Positions 37,597 to 43,746 of a stretch of DNA of 43,746 bases are shown piece by piece. The position numbers and the translations under genes were made by a program. Within the stretch, counting starts at the first letter, position 1; the number at the start of each line of letters is the position of its first letter. The DNA is taken from the NCBI GenBank assembly GCA_035707965.1, contig DASSTJ010000116.1, positions 1-43,746 of the forward strand, given 5' to 3'. The notes beneath the pieces are model-generated. The model did not search any database, was not told the DNA's origin, and saw nothing but the letters and a program-made list of their open reading frames with translations. The stretch comes from DASSTJ01 sp035707965. GTDB lineage: Bacteria > Actinomycetota > Actinomycetes > Actinomycetales > Angustibacteraceae.

Positions 37597-40239
37597 GTGC
37601 CCGACGCCAGCGCGCCTGCCCCTGACGACCCCCGCGCTGACCCCGTGTCAGCGACCGGGGCGGTGCCGTCGTCCCCGCCGGAGGCACCCGACCACGACGT
37701 GCGGGCCGTGCTGGCGATCACCCCCTTCCGTCGGCTCTGGCTGGCGCTCGGGCTCTCCAGCTTCGGCGACTGGCTCGGCCTTCTCGCCACGACGTCGTTG
37801 GCGAGCGCGCTCGCGACCGGCACGTCCGCCAAGCTGCTGGCCGTCTCCGGCGTGTTCATCCTGCGTCTCGCACCGGCCGTCGTCTTCGGCCCGCTCGCCG
37901 GCGTGGTCGCCGACCGGCTCAACCGGCGGTGGACGCTGGTCTACGGTGACGTGCTGCGCTTCGCGCTGTTCTGCACCATCCCGATGGTCGGCACCCTGTG
38001 GTGGCTGTTCGTGGCCACGATCCTCATCGAGGTGGTCGGCCTGTTCTGGATGCCCGCCAAGGAGGCGACCGTCCCGAACCTGGTGCCACGCAAGCGGCTG
38101 GAGGCGGCCAACCAGCTGAGCCTGGTGGTCACCTACGGCTCGGCGCCGGTCGCGGCCGTGGCCTTCCTCGGCGTCACGCTGCTCAACGGCGTCCTCGACA
38201 ACGTCATCCCGCCGCTCGCCGGCGATCCGACGTACCTGGCTCTCTACCTGAACGCGGCTACCTACCTGGTCTCGGCGCTGGTGATCTGGCGGCTCGACTT
38301 CCCCAAGCCCACCACGCACCTGGCGCGTGAGCAGTCGATCTGGCGCACGGCCCTGGAAGGCTGGCGTTACGTCGGGCACACCCCGCTCGTGCGTGGTCTC
38401 GTCCTGGGCATGCTCGGGGCGTTCGCCGCGGGTGGTTTCGTCATCGGCCTGGCACGCGCGTTCGTGTACGACCTGGGTGCGGGCTCGCCGGGCTACGGCA
38501 CGCTGTTCGCCGCGGTGTTCCTCGGCCTCGCCCTCGGCATGTGGGTCGGGCCCCGGCTGCTGTCCGAGTTCTCGCGGCGACGGCTGTTCGGCCTGTCGAT
38601 CGCGGTCGCCGGCGTCTGGCTCGTGCTGCTCTCGCTCGTGCCCAACATCGTGCTCGCGGTCTTCTTCACGGTCGGCCTCGGCTTCTGCGCGGGCCTGGCC
38701 TGGGTGACGGGGTACACGCTGCTCGGTCTCGAGGTCGGCGACGAGGTGCGCGGGCGCACGTTCGCGTTCCTTCTGTCGATGGTGCGCGTCGTCCTGGTCA
38801 GCGTGCTGGCGATCGGGCCGGCCGTCGCGGCTCTGCTGTCGGCGACCCTCGGGCTGCCGCACACCCTGCACCTCAACGACGAGGTCTCGCTGACCTACAC
38901 CGGCGTCATGGCCACGTTCCTGCTCGCCGGTCTCATGGCGCTGACGATCGGAGTGGTGTCGCTCCGCGCGATGGACGACGGCACCGGCCCGTCCTTGCGG
39001 GCGGAGCTGCTCGAGGCGCTGCGGGTGCGCCAGCTCGACGTCGCGTCGCCGCGCCAGGCCTCGATGCCTGGCCGCTTCGTCGCGTTCGAGGGTGGCGACG
39101 GCTCCGGCAAGTCCACCCAGGTGCGGCTGCTCGGCGCCTGGCTGCGCGCCCAGGGATACGAGACGGTGGTGACGCACGAGCCGGGAGCCACGGAGACGGG
39201 CGAGCGCCTGCGGGAGGTGCTTCTCGGCGGCGCCGACCTCGTCCCGCGCGCCGAGGCGCTGCTCTTCGCCGCAGACCGCGCCCACCACGTCGAGACGGTG
39301 GTGCGCCCTGCGCTGCTGTCCGGTGCCGTGGTGGTCACCGACCGGTACGTCGACTCGTCCATCGCCTACCAAGGCGCCGGGCGCGCGCTCGCGTCGTCCG
39401 AGGTCGCCAAGCTCTCACGGTGGGCGACCCAGGGCCTCGTCCCTGACCTCACCGTGGTGCTGGACGTCGACCCAGGGCTCGGCCGGCAGCGCCGAGGTGA
39501 CGAGCCCGACCGGCTGGAGTCCGAGCCGCACGACTTCCACGTCCGGGTGCGCGACCGCTTCCGCGAGCTGGCCCAGCGGGCGCCGTCCCGCTACCTGCTG
39601 GTCGACGGGAGCAGCGACCCGGACGAGATCGCTGGGCAGGTGCGGGCGCGACTGGTCGCCCTCCTGCCCGAGTCCCCGGTGGCCCGCGAGGCACGGCTGG
39701 CTCGCGAGGCCCAGCAGCGGGCGGACGCCGAGGCCCGCGCTCGGCAGGAGGCGGCGGACCGACTGGTGGCTGAGCGGCGCGAGCACGAGGCGGCAGCCGA
39801 GCGGCAGCGCGAGCTGGCAGGCCGCGCGGCCCGCGAGGCCGCTGAGCTGGAGGCCAGGGAACGGGCCGAGCGTGATCGGGCCGAAGCCCGACGGGTGCAG
39901 GACGAGCAGGCGGCGGCCGAGCGCGCGGCGCGCGCCCAGGCGGAGGCGGAGCGCACGGCCCAGGCGGTGCGTGAGCGGGCCTCCGACGAGGTCGGCCGGC
40001 TGGAGGCGAACGGACGCGCCCTGTCCGAGGCGGTCGACCGACGCAGCGAGGAGACGGCAGAGCTCCCGGTGGTGGAGCGCACCGCTGCGCTGCCCGCGTC
40101 GCGTCCGGAGGCCGGTGAGCAGCCGGGAGGCGACGCGTCAGCGCGGGACCGGCGCGACCACGAGACCCAGCAGCTCCCGGCCGTGAAGCCTGCGCTGGAC
40201 GACGAGATCTTCGGCGCCTCGAACGACCGGCACCCATGA
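37597..40239 (+). CDS. tmk: Fusion of an MFS transporter, thymidylate kinase and coiled coil
   Basis: 880 aa in one frame. Residues about 45-460 are a 12-helix major-facilitator domain (LWLALGLSSFGDWLGLLATT, then FGPLAGVVADRLNRR). From Met490 a complete dTMP kinase follows: P-loop FEGGDGSGKST (Lys505), HEPGATETGERLREVLLGG, VVVTDRYVDSSIAYQGAGR and VVLDVDPGLGRQRRGDEPDR. Residues about 700-820 are Glu/Arg/Ala-rich and predicted coiled coil (LAREAQQRADAEARARQEAA); the tail is acidic. dTMP kinase makes dTDP for DNA synthesis. Streptomyces has a similar long tmk at the same site between topA and holB. An internal start at 39064 could give free kinase. It overlaps holB by four bases. Confidence 0.93.
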   Translation: MPDASAPAPDDPRADPVSATGAVPSSPPEAPDHDVRAVLAITPFRRLWLALGLSSFGDWLGLLATTSLASALATGTSAKLLAVSGVFILRLAPAVVFGPLAGVVADRLNRRWTLVYGDVLRFALFCTIPMVGTLWWLFVATILIEVVGLFWMPAKEATVPNLVPRKRLEAANQLSLVVTYGSAPVAAVAFLGVTLLNGVLDNVIPPLAGDPTYLALYLNAATYLVSALVIWRLDFPKPTTHLAREQSIWRTALEGWRYVGHTPLVRGLVLGMLGAFAAGGFVIGLARAFVYDLGAGSPGYGTLFAAVFLGLALGMWVGPRLLSEFSRRRLFGLSIAVAGVWLVLLSLVPNIVLAVFFTVGLGFCAGLAWVTGYTLLGLEVGDEVRGRTFAFLLSMVRVVLVSVLAIGPAVAALLSATLGLPHTLHLNDEVSLTYTGVMATFLLAGLMALTIGVVSLRAMDDGTGPSLRAELLEALRVRQLDVASPRQASMPGRFVAFEGGDGSGKSTQVRLLGAWLRAQGYETVVTHEPGATETGERLREVLLGGADLVPRAEALLFAADRAHHVETVVRPALLSGAVVVTDRYVDSSIAYQGAGRALASSEVAKLSRWATQGLVPDLTVVLDVDPGLGRQRRGDEPDRLESEPHDFHVRVRDRFRELAQRAPSRYLLVDGSSDPDEIAGQVRARLVALLPESPVAREARLAREAQQRADAEARARQEAADRLVAERREHEAAAERQRELAGRAAREAAELEARERAERDRAEARRVQDEQAAAERAARAQAEAERTAQAVRERASDEVGRLEANGRALSEAVDRRSEETAELPVVERTAALPASRPEAGEQPGGDASARDRRDHETQQLPAVKPALDDEIFGASNDRHP

Positions 40240-41393
40240 GCGTCTGGGACGAGGTGGTGGGACAGCAGCCCACGGTCGACACGCTGCAGGCGGCCGTCAC
40301 CAGCGCGCGCGCGGACGGCGCTGCCATGACACACGCCTGGCTGTTCACCGGGCCGCCCGGTTCCGGGCGTTCCATCGCGGCTCGCGCCTTCGCCGCCGCG
40401 CTCGAGTGCGACGACGCGGAGGCCGGCTGCGGCGCCTGCCACAGCTGCCGCACCGTGCTCGCCGGCTCGCACCCTGACGTCACGCAGGTGCGCACCGAGA
40501 AGGTCGTCATCCCGGTCGAGGACGCGCGCGCGCTGGTTCCGCTGGCCCAGCGGGCACCGTCCACCGGGCGCTGGCGGGTCATCCTCGTCGAGGACGCGGA
40601 CCGGCTGAACGACGCGTCGGGCAACGCGCTGCTGAAGGCGCTCGAGGAGCCGACCGCGCGCACCGTGTGGCTGCTCTGCGCCCCGACGGCCGACGACGTG
40701 CTCGTCACGATCCGCAGCCGCACACGCCGGGTGGCCCTGCGCACACCGCCGGTGGCGGCGGTCGTTGAGCTGCTCGTGAGCCGCGACGGCGTCGACCCGA
40801 CGATGGCCGGCTTCGCGGCGCGAGCGGCGCAGAGCCACATCGGCCTGGCTCGCCGGCTGGCGCTGGACGAGCAGGCACGCATCCGCCGCCGCTCGGTGGT
40901 GCGGGTCCCCACGGAGGTGCGCAGCGTGGGTGAGGCCGTCCTGCAGGCTGCGGCGCTGCTGGCGACCGCCACGGAGGAGGCGGCTGCGGCCACCACCGAA
41001 CGTGACGAGCAGGAACGCGTCGACCTGCTGCGCGCGCTCGGGGCCGACCCGTCGGCGCGGACGCAGCCGCCGCACGTCCGTGGCCAGCTCGCCGACCTGC
41101 AGCGCGACCAGAAGCGGCGCGCCCGTCGTTTCGTGGGCGACATGGTCGACCGCTCGCTCGTCGACCTCCTGTCCGTCTACCGCGACGTGCTGGTGCTCCT
41201 GGCCGACCCGCACGCCGACCTGGTCAACGCCGAGGTGCGTCCCGACCTGGAGCGCCTGGCCGCGGTGATCGGGTCTGACGGTGCGCTCCTGCGGATGGAG
41301 GCGGTGCGCGAGGCGCGGCTGCGTCTCGGCACCACCATGAACGTGCTCCTCGCCCTCGAGGCGATGATGCTGGCCCTGCGCACGCAACGTTGA
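40236..41393 (+). CDS. holB: DNA polymerase III delta-prime subunit
   Basis: 385 aa clamp-loader subunit. The AAA+ N-terminal domain begins SVWDEVVGQQPTVDTLQAAV. The Walker A position reads GPPGSGRS (39-46) with Arg45 in place of Lys, in keeping with delta prime not hydrolysing ATP. Zinc ligands are C58, C65, C68 and C71. VILVEDADRLNDASGNALLK and EEPTARTVWLLCAP are the sensor-region motifs. The C-terminal two-thirds is helical. It overlaps the tmk stop (ATGA), and the tmk-holB pair is widely conserved. It loads the sliding clamp together with DnaX and HolA. Confidence 0.94.
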   Translation: MSVWDEVVGQQPTVDTLQAAVTSARADGAAMTHAWLFTGPPGSGRSIAARAFAAALECDDAEAGCGACHSCRTVLAGSHPDVTQVRTEKVVIPVEDARALVPLAQRAPSTGRWRVILVEDADRLNDASGNALLKALEEPTARTVWLLCAPTADDVLVTIRSRTRRVALRTPPVAAVVELLVSRDGVDPTMAGFAARAAQSHIGLARRLALDEQARIRRRSVVRVPTEVRSVGEAVLQAAALLATATEEAAAATTERDEQERVDLLRALGADPSARTQPPHVRGQLADLQRDQKRRARRFVGDMVDRSLVDLLSVYRDVLVLLADPHADLVNAEVRPDLERLAAVIGSDGALLRMEAVREARLRLGTTMNVLLALEAMMLALRTQR

Positions 41394-41406
41394 GCCGAGG
41401 GGACCG

Positions 41407-42993
41407 ATGACGAACCGACGACCGACGGGGCCGACCCGCGAGGGCAGACGACCACGCAGGCACGTCACCGTGGTCGTCACCCTCCTGGTGGCCGTGAGCG
41501 CGCTCGCCGGGTGCTCGTTCGGTGGCTCCGGGAGCAGCGGGGCGTCAGCGCCGCCGTCCGCGTCGGCGTCCCCCGCGCCGGTGCCTCCCGACCTGGGCGC
41601 GTTCTACGACCAGAAGCTCACCTGGGCCGGCTGCGGGGGCGACTTCCAGTGCAGCCACCTCACCGTGCCCGTCGACTACGCCGAACCCGCCGGTGCGACG
41701 CTGCGGCTCGCGATCATCCGCCTGCGCGCGAGCGACCAGCGCGACCGCATCGGGTCCCTGGTGATCAACCCCGGCGGCCCGGGCGGTTCCGGGATCGACT
41801 ACGCCCGCGCGGCGCGCGCCGTGATCAGCGAGCGGGTGCGCGAGCACTACGACGTCGTCGGGTTCGACCCTCGCGGCGTGGGCGAGAGCGACCCGGTGCA
41901 GTGCCTGACCGACGCGCAGACGGACACGCTGGTGGCCTCCGACCCGACGCCCGACGACAAGGCGGAGGTCGACACCACGGTCGAGCTGTTCAAGGGTCTG
42001 GCGGCCGGCTGTGAGAAGCGCACGGGCGCACTGCTGGCGCACGTGGGCACCAAGGACGCGGCGCGCGACATGGACGTCCTGCGGGCCGCGCTCGGCGACC
42101 CGCGGCTGTTCTACCTGGGCAAGTCCTACGGCACCTTCCTGGGGGCCGTGTACGCGCAGGAGTTCCCGAAGAACGTCGGCCGCATGGTGCTCGACGGGGC
42201 GATCGACCCGGCCCTCAGCGGCGAGCAGGTGGACCTGGGTCAGGCGAAGGGCTTCGAGCAGGCGACCCGCGCGTTCGTCGCCGACTGCGTGAAGGGGCGT
42301 GACTGCCCGCTCGGCAGCGACCTCGACCGGGGAATGGAGCGACTGCGGCAGCTGCTACACCGGCTCGACTCCTCCCCGCTGCCCACCAACGACCCGTCCC
42401 GGCCACTCACCGAGGGACTCGGCAGCCTCGGCATCGCGGTCGCCATGTACGACGAGGGGTACTGGCCGACCCTGCGGGCGGCGCTGGCTCAGGCGCTCGG
42501 CGGTGACGGCTCGGCGCTCCTCCAGCTGTCCGACGTCTACACCGACCGGGGCAGCGACGGGCGCTACGCGTCGAACCAGAACACGGTCATCTATGCGGTC
42601 AACTGCCTGGACCGGCCCTACCGCGGCGACGACCCTGTCGCCGAGGCAGAGCGCAACGTCACGACGTTCAGCAAGGCTGCGCCGACCTGGGGCGCGTTCC
42701 TTGCGTGGAGCGAGCTCCCGTGCGCCTACTGGCCGGTGAAGCCCAGCACGACCCCGGAGCCGATCCACGCCGAGGGCAGCGGCCCGATCGTCGTCGTGGG
42801 CACGACGCGTGACCCGGCTACCCCGTACGCCTGGGCGCAGGGCCTCGCCAAGGAGCTCGCCAACGGGCACCTGCTCACCTACTCCGGCGACGGGCACACG
42901 GCCTACCGGCGCGGCAGCCGGTGCATCGACAAGGCCGTCGACGCCTACCTGCTGCGGGGGGACGTCCCGAAGGACGGGACGCGCTGCAGCTGA
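41407..42993 (+). CDS. Secreted lipoprotein alpha/beta hydrolase, tripeptidyl aminopeptidase-like
   Basis: 528 aa. A basic N-terminus and hydrophobic stretch end in a lipobox, LAGC, with Cys36 as the lipid site, then a Ser/Ala/Pro linker. The oxyanion region is INPGGPGGSGIDYA; the nucleophile Ser240 is in YLGKSYGTFLG; Asp469 (GTTRDPATPYAWA) and His497 (GDGHTAYRRGS) complete the triad. The C-terminal TAP-like domain with its Cys residues is typical of Streptomyces SlpD/SlpE and tripeptidyl aminopeptidases. It probably trims N-terminal peptides at the cell surface. It sits after holB as in Streptomyces, where a proteinase holds this position. ATG 41407 has GAGGGGACC before it. Substrate range is inferred. 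Confidence 0.92.
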   Translation: MTNRRPTGPTREGRRPRRHVTVVVTLLVAVSALAGCSFGGSGSSGASAPPSASASPAPVPPDLGAFYDQKLTWAGCGGDFQCSHLTVPVDYAEPAGATLRLAIIRLRASDQRDRIGSLVINPGGPGGSGIDYARAARAVISERVREHYDVVGFDPRGVGESDPVQCLTDAQTDTLVASDPTPDDKAEVDTTVELFKGLAAGCEKRTGALLAHVGTKDAARDMDVLRAALGDPRLFYLGKSYGTFLGAVYAQEFPKNVGRMVLDGAIDPALSGEQVDLGQAKGFEQATRAFVADCVKGRDCPLGSDLDRGMERLRQLLHRLDSSPLPTNDPSRPLTEGLGSLGIAVAMYDEGYWPTLRAALAQALGGDGSALLQLSDVYTDRGSDGRYASNQNTVIYAVNCLDRPYRGDDPVAEAERNVTTFSKAAPTWGAFLAWSELPCAYWPVKPSTTPEPIHAEGSGPIVVVGTTRDPATPYAWAQGLAKELANGHLLTYSGDGHTAYRRGSRCIDKAVDAYLLRGDVPKDGTRCS

Positions 42994-43119
42994 GGCGTCC
43001 GGCCCGGGCACTGCCCGTGGTGATCGGGGCTGCCAGGCACCGCATGGGGTGGTGGCGCTCCCGGATCTCGTCCGGGGCTGAGGCGCCTGGCGCGGTTTCG
43101 AGCACTCGTGGCCTGCCCC

Positions 43120-43125
43120 TATACT
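43120..43125 (+). promoter_or_regulatory. -10 element of the tRNA-Thr promoter
   Basis: TATACT lies 24 bases before the mature tRNA start. TTTCGA at 43096-43101 is a weak -35 match at 18 bases. Confidence 0.65.
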
Positions 43126-43149
43126 TGTGCACCGTGCTCACAGGCACGC

Positions 43150-43225
43150 GCCGCCTTAGCTCAGTCGGCAGAGCGATTCACTCGTAATGAATAGGTCGTC
43201 GGTTCGATTCCGACAGGCGGCTCCA
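43150..43225 (+). tRNA. tRNA-Thr, anticodon CGT
   Basis: The acceptor stem GCCGCCT (43150-43156) pairs with AGGCGGC (43215-43221); the discriminator is T and CCA is encoded at 43223-43225. The D arm contains AGCTCAGTCGGCAGAGC. The anticodon arm is ATTCA-CTCGTAA-TGAAT, so the anticodon is CGT and the codon read is ACG (Thr). The T arm is GTCGG-TTCGATT-CCGAC. All cloverleaf stems are intact. No repeat of its 3' end is seen nearby that would mark an integrated element. Confidence 0.97.
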
Positions 43226-43231
43226 CTCGCG

Positions 43232-43257
43232 CCCCCTCCGGCTCACGTCGGAGGGGG
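43232..43257 (+). terminator. Terminator of the tRNA gene
   Basis: CCCCCTCCG and its complement at 43249-43257 enclose an eight-base loop, followed by TTCGTCGTCT. It starts seven bases after the CCA end. Confidence 0.85.
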
Positions 43258-43295
43258 TTCGTCGTCTCTGCCCGGACGCGAAGACTGCGGTGACG

Positions 43296-43746
43296 TCAGG
43301 CGAGGACGTGCGGGACGCTCTGCACGGCCACGTAGGTCGCGACGCCGAGCAGGAGCACCGCGAAGGCGCGCGTGAGCACCTGGGGTCGCACGCGCGCGGC
43401 CAGCCTCCCGCCGACCAGGCTGCCCAGGACGGCGGCGGCCGTGAAGAGTCCGACCGTCGCCCAGTCGACCTGTGCGTCGGCGACCCGGGTGGCGACGGCC
43501 GTCGCGCTGTTGATCCCGATCACCAGCAGCGAGGTCCCGACGGCAACTCGCATGGGGTAGGACAACGCGAGCACGAGCGCCGGCACCAGCGCGAACCCGC
43601 CACCGACGCCGAAGAAGCCGGTGAGGAGTCCGACGACGGTCGCCGCCAGAACCACCTGGGCCGACCTGCCGACGTCGACACGGAAGGGCCGCAGCTGGAC
43701 CAGCCCGCGCGTCGGCGCCGTCGGCGACTCGGCGGACGACGGTCGT
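43296..43746 (-). CDS. TauE/SafE-family permease, C-terminal part
   Basis: 149 codons are present; the frame is open through the right edge, so the N-terminal half is outside the window. VVLAATVVGLLTGFFGVGGG opens the second repeat of the TauE/SafE fold, whose GxxxGxGGG turn is the family hallmark. GTSLLVIGINSATAVATRV and GSLVGGRLAARVRPQVLTRA follow in the usual order. Four membrane helices are visible. Members export sulfite, sulfoacetate or other organosulfur anions; the substrate here cannot be told. It converges with the tRNA gene. Confidence 0.88.
   Translation of the reverse strand, partial: RPSSAESPTAPTRGLVQLRPFRVDVGRSAQVVLAATVVGLLTGFFGVGGGFALVPALVLALSYPMRVAVGTSLLVIGINSATAVATRVADAQVDWATVGLFTAAAVLGSLVGGRLAARVRPQVLTRAFAVLLLGVATYVAVQSVPHVLA

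Noticed and set aside
34632..37922. Open frame of 1096 codons on the minus strand opposite topA
   Set aside because: It is a GC-bias shadow of topA: low-complexity Arg/Gly/Leu-rich sequence without family motifs, and the opposite strand codes for a complete topoisomerase.
39064..40239. Separate thymidylate kinase gene
   Set aside because: The frame is continuous with the MFS domain and no ribosome site precedes ATG 39064; kept only as a possible internal start.
43150..43225. tRNA as attachment site of an integrated element
   Set aside because: No integrase and no second copy of the tRNA 3' end in the window.

Overview
High-GC (about 70 %+) actinobacterial chromosome, read as core rather than accessory DNA. 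GTG starts, 4-bp GTGA/ATGA gene overlaps and leaderless promoters are common. The order is that of two blocks conserved in Actinobacteria: the acs / holin-like / epoxide hydrolase / marP / Nudix / nth / crp block (Rv3667-Rv3676 in Mycobacterium tuberculosis) and the topA / hppA / STAS / DECH helicase / Tad / ssd block (around bldG in Streptomyces). Genus cannot be fixed from the sequence.

Layout. 1-260: broken end of an acetyl-CoA synthetase-like gene. 259-1421 (-): Crp regulator and an RsiG-like helical protein. 1529-4181 (+): coupled nth, Nudix CoA hydrolase and marP. 4209-5620 (-): epoxide-hydrolase-like protein and holin-X membrane protein. 5851-9007 (+): nhaA and glpD. 9162-11020 (+): SigE-family sigma factor overlapping a membrane-anchored beta-propeller protein. 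18003-11086 (-): a one-directional acetate module (LytS-like kinase, LytTR regulator, small membrane protein, sodium/solute symporter, SatP-type acetate channel, acs). 18087-18935 (-): secreted HAD acid phosphatase. 19080-21054: Fic-fold protein without catalytic residues, then an unknown membrane protein on the other strand.

21412-26477 (+) is the Tad-like secretion/pilus locus: a 6C small RNA, Ssd/CpaE-like ATPase, TadA, TadB, TadC, a DUF4244 pilin-like peptide and two TadE/TadG-like proteins. The DECH helicase that always accompanies this locus converges on it (26509-28824, -). Then come a STAS anti-anti-sigma factor (28960), the proton pyrophosphatase hppA (29426-31843), an MgtC-like protein (-), a SAM methyltransferase whose start lies in an 18-bp tandem repeat, topA, an MFS-thymidylate kinase fusion coupled to holB (delta prime), a lipoprotein peptidase-like hydrolase, tRNA-Thr(CGT) and the end of a TauE/SafE permease.

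Most unusual points: the 18-bp repeat that copies the methyltransferase start codon region and encodes an overlapping leader ORF; a recurrent leaderless promoter (TAGTCT, six bases, start codon); two long intergenic hairpins of common architecture; a 15-base motif shared by the leader regions of ssd and the pilin gene; a dead Fic protein; an RsiG-like protein with an altered c-di-GMP signature; and a frameshifted synthetase remnant at the left edge. No transposase, phage or CRISPR is visible.
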